Below are positions 55,641-63,629 of a stretch of DNA of 64,000 nucleotides, piece by piece. The position numbers were made by a program, and so were the translations under genes. Origin of the DNA: Fimenecus sp045631225 (GTDB lineage: Bacteria; Bacillota; Clostridia; Oscillospirales; Acutalibacteraceae); NCBI GenBank assembly GCA_045631225.1, contig JAZQUG010000038.1, forward strand, positions 47,798 through 111,797, given 5' to 3'. The number at the start of each line of letters is the position of its first letter. Position 1 is the first letter of the stretch. The notes under the pieces were generated by a model, which saw nothing but the letters and a program-made list of their open reading frames with translations, did no database searches and was not told where the DNA came from.

Positions 55641-56858
55641 GTGGTGAATAGGGTGGAAACAAAAAACAAAAGACCTGTTAGAAAACCTGTAAAACGAAAG
55701 AAAAAATCTTTAACAATAAGTATTAAAAATGCAAAAACACTAAAGCTTCTTGCGATTATTCTTGTTGTTCTGTTGCTTATAATTCTTGCAGCAGGTCAAT
55801 TTGGTGGAGTAACGTTTTCAACAATCAGTGACCATATACGAACTGCAGTTGCAGGTATTGGCTCAGGTGACGGTTATCCGTACAGAATGAATGGTGTTGA
55901 AATAAGTGATGCAGGTGTTACAAATTCAGACTTAATACTTGTATATGATGATACAGTAAAGGTTCTTGACTCAACTGCAAAGGAAATCTCAAATGTTCCT
56001 CATACATACGACCATCCTATAATGAGCTGTAATAGCGGCAGAGCATTAATATATGATGTGGGTGCAAAAAGCTTCAGGGTTCAGTCTAAAACAAGAACAC
56101 TTTACCAAAAAGAACTCGACTATATGATTCTTACAGGTGCTATGGGCAAGGATGGTACAGTGGCAATTGCTTCAAGAGCCAAAGATGCCCAAAGTATGTT
56201 GACGGTATATAATACAAAGGAAGAGGAAGTTTTTGTCTGGAAGTGTGCTAAGGAAAACATTATTTCCTGTGATGTTTCTGATAACGGACGACTCTTTGCC
56301 GTATCAGTTCTTGGTGTTGATAACGGTTCAGTTTATTCAAAGGTTTATATATTCAATAAAAATGATACAGAACCTAAAGCATCATTTGAGTATATGGACA
56401 GTGCTGTTTCCTCCGTTCAGTTTCTTTCGAATGAAACCCTTTTTGTATTTGGCAACAATATATGTCAGGTTATAAAAGGTGAGAAGGTAAAGGAAAACAT
56501 TGATGTTTCTGTCAATACACCATATAAGCTTTACATATCAGATAATAATACAGCAGTACTTGTTCTTTCAAAATATTCAAGTACAACACAGAAAATCATA
56601 AAAGTATATAATAAATCAGGTTCAGAGCTTTTCACACAAGAAATTGACGGTTTGATTAAGTCTGTTTCAACTGATGGTAAATATACAGGTGTTCTTACCG
56701 ATGAAAATGTACAGATTTACAATAAAAAAGGTAAGATGTGCGGTTCGGCAAATATAAATACAGATGCTGAAAAGGTTATGATTTCGGGAAGAAATACGTA
56801 TGTTTATTCAGCGGATAAAATTGAACAGTTTTCATCTGTAAGTGATAACGAAAAATAA
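55641..56858 (+). CDS. DUF5711 family membrane-anchored protein
   Basis: About 405 aa; GTG codons at 55641, 55644 and 55653 all remain possible starts. A very basic N-terminus (KRPVRKPVKRKKKS), one helix (about 37-52), then an extracellular region with repeated short beta units such as LILVYDDTVKVLDS, GRALIYDVGAKSF and TYVYSADKIEQFS, like a beta-propeller. This matches DUF5711 proteins of Clostridia. Function unknown; the location beside cvpA and pgsA suggests an envelope role. Confidence 0.8.
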   Translation: MVNRVETKNKRPVRKPVKRKKKSLTISIKNAKTLKLLAIILVVLLLIILAAGQFGGVTFSTISDHIRTAVAGIGSGDGYPYRMNGVEISDAGVTNSDLILVYDDTVKVLDSTAKEISNVPHTYDHPIMSCNSGRALIYDVGAKSFRVQSKTRTLYQKELDYMILTGAMGKDGTVAIASRAKDAQSMLTVYNTKEEEVFVWKCAKENIISCDVSDNGRLFAVSVLGVDNGSVYSKVYIFNKNDTEPKASFEYMDSAVSSVQFLSNETLFVFGNNICQVIKGEKVKENIDVSVNTPYKLYISDNNTAVLVLSKYSSTTQKIIKVYNKSGSELFTQEIDGLIKSVSTDGKYTGVLTDENVQIYNKKGKMCGSANINTDAEKVMISGRNTYVYSADKIEQFSSVSDNEK

Positions 56859-56873
56859 ATCAGAGGTGCTAGG

Positions 56874-57584
56874 ATGAATATTATTTTAGATGTAATTTTA
56901 TTGACAATTTTTGTTGCGTTTGTTTTTACAGCAGCAAAAAAAGGCTTTATGCTTTCATTGCTCGAACTTATAGCTGTTATTGCTGCACTATCGTTGTCAT
57001 ATCAGTTCAGCCCTGTTGTAGCTCAGGCAGCTTATGACAATATTGTTGAAGAAAAACTTGTTGAAACGGTGGAAAAAGAGATTGATGAAAATCTTAATAT
57101 TTCATCATCAACGACACAGGCTGAAATGGTACTTGAATCTATGCCGGGATTTATGGTATCCTTTGCATCATCAGTGGGAATTGAACTTGATGAGGTAAAA
57201 GCAAAAATCACTTCTGAAACATTTTCAGCAGAAAACCTTGCAACTGAGTTGGTTGAAAAGATTGCACAGCCTATTGTTGTAGCTGCTTTAACGGCAATAT
57301 CATTCTTATTGCTTTCGGCAGTATTAATGTTTGCACTTAAATGGGTTGCATGTCTTTTATCAAAAATCTTTAAGCTTCCGCTTTTAGGCACTGTAAATAA
57401 AGCACTCGGTGGTGTGCTTGGTGCTTGTAAGGGTGTAATGGTAATAATCTTTATTTCCACAATTCTTAAGGTATTATTTGCAGGTGGAGACAGCGAATTT
57501 TCCACAGCAGTAAACGATTCTTATGTAGTAGGACTTTTAGATAATATAAATCCATTTATCAAGTCATTAACAGAAATCTTTTAA
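56874..57584 (+). CDS. CvpA family membrane protein
   Basis: 236 aa with four hydrophobic segments: near 5-35 (ILDVILLTIFVAFVFTAAKK), a soluble acidic-helical stretch (50-115), then 125-158 and 185-208. The KKGFMLSLLELIAVIAALSL motif and the late GALGGVLGACKGVMVI-like segment (NKALGGVLGACKGVM) are CvpA-like. Family members were linked to colicin V production and envelope stress; role here unknown. Confidence 0.82.
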   Translation: MNIILDVILLTIFVAFVFTAAKKGFMLSLLELIAVIAALSLSYQFSPVVAQAAYDNIVEEKLVETVEKEIDENLNISSSTTQAEMVLESMPGFMVSFASSVGIELDEVKAKITSETFSAENLATELVEKIAQPIVVAALTAISFLLLSAVLMFALKWVACLLSKIFKLPLLGTVNKALGGVLGACKGVMVIIFISTILKVLFAGGDSEFSTAVNDSYVVGLLDNINPFIKSLTEIF

Positions 57585-57621
57585 ATTAAATAACAACTAA
57601 TTACTAAAGGAGTAAATTGTT

Positions 57622-58275
57622 ATGAGTGAACAAAATAAATCATTGAAAGAAAACATAAAAGAAATTTTTGATGGTTGTTTAACAATCCCAAATCTTATTT
57701 CAGTAATAAGAATTTGTCTGATTCCTGTAATAGCAGTTCTTTATTACAAGGGATATATCTGGTGGACAGTTTTCGTAATATTTATTTCAGGCTTATCTGA
57801 TGCTGTTGATGGGAAAATTGCTCGTAAATTTAATCAGGTTTCTGCTTTGGGTAAAATGCTTGACCCAATTGCAGATAAACTTACAATTTTCGCACTTGCT
57901 ATTGTGCTCTTCCTTAAGTTTAAGGAAGCACAGAGTGAAGCTATGCAGTCATTTGCCTGGGTATTTTTGCTTTTCCTTATAAAGGATTTGATTATGATTT
58001 TAGTAAGTATTTTCCTTATCGCAATCGGTACTCGACCTGTTGCTGCTGAAATCTGGGGAAAACTTGCAACATTTGCTTTTTATGCAGTTATGGTTGTAAT
58101 AATGGGATTTGGCCCTGAAATCGGTGCAATCAGTCAGTATTACCCACAGTATGCAATTCCTGAAACTTTAATGTTTGTCCTTGTTATAATTGCTGTTGTG
58201 CTTACATTTGTTGCATTTTTCAGCTATTTCCCAAGTGTAATCAAACAGTTAAAAGACCGCAAAAACAATAAATAA
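57622..58275 (+). CDS. pgsA: CDP-diacylglycerol--glycerol-3-phosphate 3-phosphatidyltransferase
   Basis: 217 aa. CDP-alcohol phosphotransferase motif DGxxAR...G...D...D is seen in DAVDGKIARKFNQ and LGKMLDPIADK. TIPNLISVIRICLIP at the N-terminus is typical of PgsA. It makes phosphatidylglycerol phosphate. Strong ribosome site AAAGGAG. Confidence 0.93.
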   Translation: MSEQNKSLKENIKEIFDGCLTIPNLISVIRICLIPVIAVLYYKGYIWWTVFVIFISGLSDAVDGKIARKFNQVSALGKMLDPIADKLTIFALAIVLFLKFKEAQSEAMQSFAWVFLLFLIKDLIMILVSIFLIAIGTRPVAAEIWGKLATFAFYAVMVVIMGFGPEIGAISQYYPQYAIPETLMFVLVIIAVVLTFVAFFSYFPSVIKQLKDRKNNK

Positions 58276-58307
58276 TAGTGAAATAACATATAAAAAGAGG
58301 ACACGAA

Positions 58308-60620
58308 ATGAACAAAAATATGATTTGCAGCAAATGCAAACAAAGACCTGCTGTAATCTTTATTACAAAGATGGAAGGCGACAAAACAACAAATGAGGGC
58401 TTGTGCATCAAATGTGCAATGGAAATGAATATCGGTCCAATCAAGCAAATGATGGATAATATGGGTATAACAGAAGACCAACTTGACGATATGAATGAAC
58501 AGATGGAACAGATGATGGAGAGTATGGGTGACGATTTTCAGCTTGGTGGTGCGTCAACTTTTCCGTTTATGCAGAATATGGGTATGATGCCGATGGATGT
58601 TCCTGAAGAAAATATCAAGGACCTTAACGGAGATAAGAAAACTGCACCAAAGGGCAAGAAAAAGCAGGGCACAAAGAATGATAAGAGAAAAATGCTATCT
58701 CTTTATTGTACTGATTTAACTGCTCGTGCAAGAGACGGTAAGCTTGATAGAATTATCGGCAGAGATACTGAAATTGCAAGAACAGTACAGATTCTTTGCA
58801 GAAGAACTAAAAACAATCCTTGTCTTATCGGTGAACCGGGTGTGGGTAAAACAGCTATTGCAGAGGGACTTGCACAGCGAATTGCTGACGGTAATGTTCC
58901 TGCAAAGCTTGTTGATAAGGAAATCCATTTGCTTGACCTTACTGCACTTGTTGCCGGTACACAGTTCCGTGGTCAGTTTGAAAGCAGAATCAAAGGCCTT
59001 GTTGAGGAAGTAAAGAGTGAAGGCAATATAATTCTCTTTATTGACGAGGTTCATAATCTTGTTGGTACAGGTGATGCTGAGGGTTCAATGAATGCTGCAA
59101 ATATCTTAAAGCCTGCACTTTCCCGTGGTGAGATTCAGGTGATTGGTGCAACAACATTCAACGAATATCGTAAACATATTGAAAAAGATGCTGCTCTTGA
59201 ACGTCGTTTCCAGCCTGTTAAGGTTGAAGAACCATCAATCGAGGACACATATCAGATGCTTATTGGTATTAAAGGCTATTATGAGCTTTTCCACAGAGTA
59301 CAGATTAGTGATAATCTCGTTTATAAGGCAGTAACACTTTCTGAAAGATATATTACTGACAGATTTTTGCCGGATAAGGCTATTGACTTGCTTGATGAAG
59401 CTTGTACTTGCGCAAATCTTCGTAATAAGGCAATCAGTGAAAATGAAATCAACGAAAAGAAGATTGCAAGTCTAAAAAAGGACCTCGAAGAACTTGAGGA
59501 AAAGATTGCAAATCCTGAACAGGACGAAGACCTTAATCCTGTATATGAAGATTTATACAGAACTAAAGGTGAACTTGCAGTTTGTGAGGGAAAAGCACCG
59601 GAACTTCAGGAAAAAGCAAAGGATAATAATGTAACTGAAGAGGATTTGGCAAAGGTAATCAACCTTTGGACAGGAATTCCTGCAACCAAGGTTGTTGAAG
59701 GTGATGTGAACCGTCTTCGTGGTCTTGAAAACAGACTTATGGAAAAGGTGATCGGTCAGGATGAGGCTGTAACACTTGTGTCAAATGCAATTAAGCGTAG
59801 CCGTATTCAGTTGACAATCCAAAAACGACCTGCATCTTTTATCTTCGTAGGACCAACAGGTGTTGGTAAAACTGAGCTTGTAAAACAGCTTTCAATGGAG
59901 CTTTTTGATACTCCGGAAACACTTATCCGTCTTGATATGAGTGAGTTTATGGAGAAGCATTCAGTTTCTCGTCTTATTGGTTCACCTCCGGGATATGTGG
60001 GCTATGATGAAGCAGGTCAGCTTACTGAAAAGGTTCGCAGAAAGCCATATTCAATTATCCTTTTTGACGAAATTGAAAAGGCACATCCTGATGTTATGAA
60101 CATTCTTCTTCAGATTCTTGACGAAGGTAAGACAAATGATGCTCACGGCAGAACTGTCAGCTTTGCAAATACAATCATCATTATGACATCAAATGCAGGT
60201 AGCCAGAAAGCTGAAACATCATTAGGCTTTGGTAAGAGCTCAAAGGAAATTTCAAAAGAAAAGGTTCTCAAAGCACTTAACGAGTTCTTAAGACCTGAAT
60301 TTATCGGTCGAGTTGATGAAATTGTTGTGTTCAACCCGCTTAGTGAAGATGATTATAAGAATATTGCAGTTCTTATGATGGACGAAATGAAAACAGTTCT
60401 TAAAGATAAGGGAATTGAATTCGTTTATGATGATAATACACCATATGCAATTGTTTTAAAAATGGATGGTAATGTAAGAGGGGCTCGTGACCTCCGTAAT
60501 GTCATCCGTCGTAATATCGAAGACAAGGTTTCAACACTTATGATTGATAATATGGGAACTGTAATGAATAAAATCCTTGTTACATCAATCGACAACAATA
60601 TCGAAGTAACATTTGAATAA
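58308..60620 (+). CDS. ClpE-like AAA+ unfoldase (ClpC/ClpE family)
   Basis: 770 aa. The N-terminus has a zinc finger (MICSKCKQRPAVIF, LCIKCAMEMN) instead of the ClpC N domain, which is the hallmark of ClpE; a Met-rich stretch follows. Two AAA+ modules: Walker A GEPGVGKTAIAEG with ILFIDEVHNLVG, and GPTGVGKTELVKQ with ILFDEIEKAHPDV. A UVR-type coiled segment lies between. LGFGKSSKE near residue 640 is the usual ClpP-docking region. It unfolds substrates for ClpP. Usual partners ctsR and mcsAB are not adjacent. Confidence 0.88.
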   Translation: MNKNMICSKCKQRPAVIFITKMEGDKTTNEGLCIKCAMEMNIGPIKQMMDNMGITEDQLDDMNEQMEQMMESMGDDFQLGGASTFPFMQNMGMMPMDVPEENIKDLNGDKKTAPKGKKKQGTKNDKRKMLSLYCTDLTARARDGKLDRIIGRDTEIARTVQILCRRTKNNPCLIGEPGVGKTAIAEGLAQRIADGNVPAKLVDKEIHLLDLTALVAGTQFRGQFESRIKGLVEEVKSEGNIILFIDEVHNLVGTGDAEGSMNAANILKPALSRGEIQVIGATTFNEYRKHIEKDAALERRFQPVKVEEPSIEDTYQMLIGIKGYYELFHRVQISDNLVYKAVTLSERYITDRFLPDKAIDLLDEACTCANLRNKAISENEINEKKIASLKKDLEELEEKIANPEQDEDLNPVYEDLYRTKGELAVCEGKAPELQEKAKDNNVTEEDLAKVINLWTGIPATKVVEGDVNRLRGLENRLMEKVIGQDEAVTLVSNAIKRSRIQLTIQKRPASFIFVGPTGVGKTELVKQLSMELFDTPETLIRLDMSEFMEKHSVSRLIGSPPGYVGYDEAGQLTEKVRRKPYSIILFDEIEKAHPDVMNILLQILDEGKTNDAHGRTVSFANTIIIMTSNAGSQKAETSLGFGKSSKEISKEKVLKALNEFLRPEFIGRVDEIVVFNPLSEDDYKNIAVLMMDEMKTVLKDKGIEFVYDDNTPYAIVLKMDGNVRGARDLRNVIRRNIEDKVSTLMIDNMGTVMNKILVTSIDNNIEVTFE

Positions 60621-60626
60621 TATCGT

Positions 60627-60657
60627 AGGCGAAGTCATCTGACTTCGCCTTGTTGTT
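60627..60657 (+). terminator. Terminator after the ClpE-like gene
   Basis: Perfect stem AGGCGAAGTCA region: GGCGAAGTC / GACTTCGCC, followed by TTGTTGTTT. Confidence 0.85.
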
Positions 60658-60702
60658 TATATAAATAAATTATAATTTGTCGAACAGAAATTATTGGATG
60701 AA

Positions 60703-60785
60703 TTGTAGGGGCTGACGACCTCGGCAGCCCGAACCAAGTGTACTGATAAACCGAGAACGGGACGCCGAGTCGTCGTCCCCTACAA
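60703..60785. repeat. REP/MITE-like imperfect palindrome
   Basis: An 83-base hairpin: left arm TTGTAGGGGCTGACGACC continues TCGGCAGCCCG; right arm CGGGACGCCGAGTCGTCG continues TCCCCTACAA. GC-rich in an AT-rich gap. The TTGTAGGGG...CCCCTACAA ends are those of short palindromic elements dispersed in many Clostridia. The gap from 60621 to 60920 contains only this, the terminator and a promoter. Confidence 0.8.
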
Positions 60786-60863
60786 GGTTGCATTTCCAAA
60801 TAAAAGAGCCCCACAAACTCCAATTTGTATAATCAAATTGATTTTTATATATCAACTACAGAC

Positions 60864-60892
60864 TTGAAGAAGTAATTTTTAGATGGTATAAT
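60864..60892 (+). promoter_or_regulatory. Promoter of the GDPD gene
   Basis: TTGAAG (60864-60869), 17-bp spacer, perfect TATAAT (60887-60892). It covers the upstream ATG at 60891, ruling that out as a start. Confidence 0.75.
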
Positions 60893-60920
60893 GTTTAAAG
60901 CAAATGAAAAAGGTGATAGT

Positions 60921-61757
60921 ATGCCGAGCAGATTTCACGAAAAAGCAAAGGAAAATATCATAGTTGTAGCACATCGTGGTGTAGCGGGAGGGAACATTCC
61001 TTGCAATACATCGGCATCATATGAAATTGCACTTAAACAGGGCGCTGATATGATTGAAATTGATGTTAGTCGAAGTCTTGACGGAGAATTATTTTTATTT
61101 CATCCGTCTATGGAGTATGCTCATCTCAATAGATTAGTGCTTTTACCTACTTTACCATTTAGTGTGATTAAAAAACTTCATTATGTGAATTGTGATAATA
61201 CAAAAACCCAGTTTGGTATTTCTAATTTGGATGATATTCTTGAACAGTTCAAGGGCAGATGCTTTATAAATATTGATAAATTTTGGAACAATCCTGAAAA
61301 AATCTATCAGGCAATCAAGCGTCACGGTATGACCGACCAAGTGCTTGTAAAAAGTAAGGTGGATAAAAAAGTTATTGGTGTATTGGAACAGCTTTGTCCC
61401 GAATTGCCTTTTATGCCCATTGTTCATGATACACACCCGACTCACAATGAACTAATGAAAAGAAATATCAATTATGTCGGTGTTGAATGTGTTTTTGCAA
61501 AGGATAATGCACCTGTTGCACAGGACGAATTTATTGAAAAAATGCATAATGACAATAAACTTGTCTGGTTTAATTCTATTATTTATAATCATAAAGACCA
61601 GCTTGCAGGTGGTCATAGTGATGATACAGCCTTGACGGTGTCGGAGGATTACGGTTGGGGTTGGATTGCTGATAAAAATGTGGATTTTATTCAGACTGAT
61701 TGGCCAATGATGCTTATAGATTATTTGAAAAGAACAGAGAAGTATTATAAAGACTGA
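60921..61757 (+). CDS. Glycerophosphodiester phosphodiesterase family protein
   Basis: 278 aa from the ATG at 60921, with AAAAGGTGAT just upstream. GDPD TIM barrel: VVAHRGVAGGNIPCNTSASY (catalytic His-Arg and usual E-N-T replaced by CNT), MIEIDVSRSLDGELFLFHP with the metal Glu/Asp and second His. Late parts are WFNSIIYN and FIQTDWPMMLIDYL. No signal peptide, so cytosolic. The first metal-binding Glu of the usual H-R-G...PENT is Cys here, so activity and substrate are uncertain. Confidence 0.82.
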   Translation: MPSRFHEKAKENIIVVAHRGVAGGNIPCNTSASYEIALKQGADMIEIDVSRSLDGELFLFHPSMEYAHLNRLVLLPTLPFSVIKKLHYVNCDNTKTQFGISNLDDILEQFKGRCFINIDKFWNNPEKIYQAIKRHGMTDQVLVKSKVDKKVIGVLEQLCPELPFMPIVHDTHPTHNELMKRNINYVGVECVFAKDNAPVAQDEFIEKMHNDNKLVWFNSIIYNHKDQLAGGHSDDTALTVSEDYGWGWIADKNVDFIQTDWPMMLIDYLKRTEKYYKD

Positions 61758-61770
61758 CATGTAAATAGAA

Positions 61771-61810
61771 AAAGACAGTATCCGATTCGGATACTGTCTT
61801 TAATTTTTTT
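61771..61810 (+). terminator. Terminator after the GDPD gene
   Basis: Almost perfect palindrome AAAGACAGTATCCGA / TCGGATACTGTCTTT (15 bp), followed by AATTTTTTT. Confidence 0.9.
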
Positions 61811-61838
61811 GCACCTATATGTATGTAGAGAATATAAT
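61809..61838 (+). promoter_or_regulatory. Promoter of the ZIP transporter gene
   Basis: TTGCAC (61809-61814), 18-bp spacer, TATAAT (61833-61838), 19 bases before the ATG. Confidence 0.55.
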
Positions 61839-61856
61839 GAATACAGGAGGTGCTAT

Positions 61857-62645
61857 ATGGATACATTTGTCATAATGGCGCTGATAGCAACACTTGGAAC
61901 ATGGTTTGTAACTGCACTTGGGGCTGCAAGTGTTGTGTTTTTTACATCGCCTAATAAAAAAATATTGAATTCAATGCTTGGCTTTGCCTCGGGTGTGATG
62001 ATTGCGGCAAGTTTTTGGTCACTACTTCAACCTGCAATAGAACGAGCAGAAACAGTGTCACATATACCTGCATACTTAGTAGCAACAACAGGCTTTTTGT
62101 CGGGCGCTTTGTTTATATGGGCATCAGATAAAGTTATTTCACTTGCAAGAAATAATGTAAATGAAAACGAAGGTTTAAACCGTATAATTATGTTGATTCT
62201 TTCAATAACACTTCACAATATACCTGAGGGTTTAGCAGTAGGTGTTGCATTTGGTGCTTTGCAGAATGGAGAATATACATCCGAAAAACTGATGGGTGCA
62301 ATTTCTGTCGCTGTTGGAATCGGTTTGCAGAATTTTCCTGAAGGTGCAGCCGTTTCAGTTCCTTTAAGAAGAGAAGGATATTCAAAAAAGAGGAGCTTCT
62401 TAATGGGTCAGGCATCAGCTATTGTTGAACCCATTGCAGGTGTAATCGGAGCATTACTTGTTGTGTATGTAGAAGCAATATTACCATATGCCTTGTCGTT
62501 CGCAGCAGGAGCAATGATACTTGTTGCTGTCCATGAATTAATACCCGAATGTCAGAAAAATAAACAGGCACAACCGTATTACGCAACAATGGGTATAATC
62601 CTCGGCTTTGCAACAATGATGCTGCTTGATGTAATGTTAGGATAA
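61857..62645 (+). CDS. ZIP family metal transporter
   Basis: 262 aa from the ATG at 61857 (ACAGGAGG at 61843-61850). Eight hydrophobic helices; metal-binding helices show TLHNIPEGLAVGVAFG and LQNFPEGAAVSVPL, the H/N-x-x-P-E-G pattern of ZIP (ZupT-like/GufA) proteins. It imports divalent metals such as zinc, iron or manganese; which one is not readable. The C-terminus ends on a hydrophobic helix. Confidence 0.9.
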   Translation: MDTFVIMALIATLGTWFVTALGAASVVFFTSPNKKILNSMLGFASGVMIAASFWSLLQPAIERAETVSHIPAYLVATTGFLSGALFIWASDKVISLARNNVNENEGLNRIIMLILSITLHNIPEGLAVGVAFGALQNGEYTSEKLMGAISVAVGIGLQNFPEGAAVSVPLRREGYSKKRSFLMGQASAIVEPIAGVIGALLVVYVEAILPYALSFAAGAMILVAVHELIPECQKNKQAQPYYATMGIILGFATMMLLDVMLG

Positions 62646-62663
62646 AACTGAAAAGCAAAAAAG

Positions 62664-62692
62664 TAGGGGACGATGTGGTCATCGTCCCGTTT
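62664..62692. repeat. Short hairpin related to the 60.7-kb palindrome
   Basis: GTAGGGGACGATG-TGGT-CATCGTCCCG: a perfect 9-bp stem. Its GTAGGGGACGA start matches the outer arm of the element at 60703. It could double as a terminator for the ZIP gene, but the T run is short. Confidence 0.6.
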
Positions 62693-62733
62693 GCAGTTTG
62701 TGTGTTATTATTAATCATAAGCTGAATTTCATT

Positions 62734-62834
62734 GAAAAAGCACTTTTCACTATTAACTATTACTTTTTACTTGCCCAAAAATCCTGAATACAAATTTAGT
62801 GAAGAGTTAAGAAGTAATAGGGAATAAGTAAAAA
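62734..62834. repeat. AT-rich imperfect inverted repeat
   Basis: Left words CACTATTAACTATTACTT and TTTTTACTT reappear in reverse complement on the right as AAGTAATAG and AAGTAAAAA. It looks like a decayed short repeat. No gene. Confidence 0.35.
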
Positions 62835-62866
62835 ATTCTGAAAGCTGTCGCATTCAGAATTTTTTT
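62834..62866. terminator. Bidirectional terminator-like hairpin
   Basis: Stem AATTCTGAA / TTCAGAATT, T7 on the + side and TTTTTTAC on the minus side. It could end minus-strand transcription out of the tRNA region. Confidence 0.7.
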
Positions 62867-62867
62867 G

Positions 62868-63002
62868 CTGGGGTGGCAGGATTCGAATTACAAACTTACA
62901 ATGCGAATGAGGGATTCGCATTGTGCTCTTCGCTAAAAACAATCCACTGGATTGTTTTCTTAACGCTCAGACCTTCACAGGTTCGAATCCTTTATACTAT
63001 CT
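62868..63002 (-). pseudogene. tRNA-Gln 3'-end remnant carrying nested palindromes
   Basis: The first 20 bases (GCTGGGGTGGCAGGATTCGA at 62868-62887) duplicate the 3' end of the intact tRNA-Gln gene at 63048-63122, but without CCA. The rest does not fold as a tRNA. A 10-bp inverted repeat AGGATTCGAA (62878-62887) / TTCGAATCCT (62982-62991) bounds 114 bases that contain two perfect hairpins: ACAATGCGAAT / ATTCGCATTGT (62898-62924) and AAAACAATCC / GGATTGTTTT (62936-62958). Confidence 0.7.
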
Positions 63003-63008
63003 CAAATT

Positions 63009-63048
63009 AAAATAACAGTTCCAACCTAAAGGTCAGAACTGTTATTTT
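63009..63048 (-). terminator. Terminator of the tRNA operon
   Basis: Perfect 13-bp stem AAAATAACAGTTC / GAACTGTTATTTT immediately after the tRNA-Gln CCA end; on the minus strand followed by AATTTGAG. Confidence 0.8.
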
Positions 63049-63122
63049 GGCTGGGGTGGCAGGATTCGAACCTACGAATGCAGCAGTCAAAGTGCTGTGT
63101 CTTACCGCTTGACGACACCCCA
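63048..63122 (-). tRNA. tRNA-Gln (anticodon TTG)
   Basis: 75 bases with encoded CCA. Acceptor TGGGGTG / CACCCCA, discriminator G, anticodon stem CAGCA/TGCTG with loop CTTTGAC, T arm GTAGGTTCGAATCCTGC. All stems pair. Confidence 0.96.
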
Positions 63123-63147
63123 ATATTAAATTGTTATTGATACTCAA

Positions 63148-63173
63148 AACACCGTCAAAAGCTTGACGGTGTT
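63148..63173 (-). terminator. Hairpin inside the tRNA operon
   Basis: Perfect 11-bp stem AACACCGTCAA / TTGACGGTGTT between tRNA-His and tRNA-Gln; on the minus strand followed by TTGAG. It may terminate partly or guide processing. Confidence 0.55.
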
Positions 63174-63182
63174 CTAAGTTAG

Positions 63183-63260
63183 TGGGGTGGATAATCGGAT
63201 TCGAACCGATGGTCTCCAGTGCCACAAACTGGCGCTTTAACCAACTAAGCTATACCCACC
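63183..63260 (-). tRNA. tRNA-His (anticodon GTG)
   Basis: Encoded CCA and the extra G(-1) opposite C73 that is specific to tRNA-His. Anticodon stem CCAGT/ACTGG, loop TTGTGGC. The acceptor GTGGGTA / TATCCAC pairs with one G-U. Confidence 0.96.
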
Positions 63261-63312
63261 ATATATATCAGCGCACAAAGGCCAATAAACAAAATATTAA
63301 CTTTATGCGCTG

Positions 63313-63389
63313 TGGCACGCTGAAAGGGATTCGAACCCCCGACCCTCTGCTTAGAAGGCAGATGCTCTATCCAACTGAGCTATCAGCGC
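63313..63389 (-). tRNA. tRNA-Arg (anticodon TCT)
   Basis: 77 bases with CCA. Acceptor GCGCTGA / TCAGCGT (one G-U), anticodon stem TCTGC/GCAGA with loop CTTCTAA, T arm GGGGGTTCGAATCCCTT. Confidence 0.96.
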
Positions 63390-63463
63390 TGGAGCGGGTG
63401 ATGGGAATCGAACCCACACGACCAGCTTGGAAGGCTGGGATTCTACCATTGAACTACACTCGC
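63390..63463 (-). tRNA. tRNA-Gly (anticodon TCC)
   Basis: 74 bases with CCA; abuts tRNA-Arg with no gap. Anticodon stem CCAGC/GCTGG, loop CTTCCAA, T arm GTGGGTTCGATTCCCAT. The acceptor GCGAGTG / CACCCGC has an A4-C69 mismatch. Confidence 0.94.
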
Positions 63464-63490
63464 AGAAGCCCTCTCTCAAACCGCTCGCCT

Positions 63491-63519
63491 ATTATAGCAC
63501 AAAGTAAAGGATTTGTCAA
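63491..63519 (-). promoter_or_regulatory. Consensus promoter of the tRNA operon
   Basis: On the minus strand: perfect TTGACA (63519-63514), 17-bp spacer, perfect TATAAT (63496-63491), 28 bases before tRNA-Gly. This is as strong as a vegetative promoter can be and drives Gly-Arg-His-Gln in that order. Confidence 0.93.
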
Positions 63520-63560
63520 GGGCTTTTTTGAAATTTTTTCAATATTGTACGCAATGCGCC

Positions 63561-63613
63561 GAAAAAAATGGAGAGGGAGCGGCAGATTGTGCAGAATGCC
63601 CTGCCGCCCCCAT
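63561..63613 (-). terminator. Terminator after the GC-rich solute-binding protein gene
   Basis: On the minus strand GGGGGCGGCAG ... CTGCCGCTCCC, followed a few bases later by ATTTTTTTC. Confidence 0.75.
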
Positions 63614-63629
63614 TCTTATGGGATATGGA

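Noticed and set aside
60635..60823. Minus-strand frame over the 60.7-kb palindrome
   Set aside because: It is the translation of a repeat, with no ribosome site or homology.
61809..61856. Longer start for the ZIP transporter
   Set aside because: It overlaps the promoter; AGGAGG directs ATG 61857.
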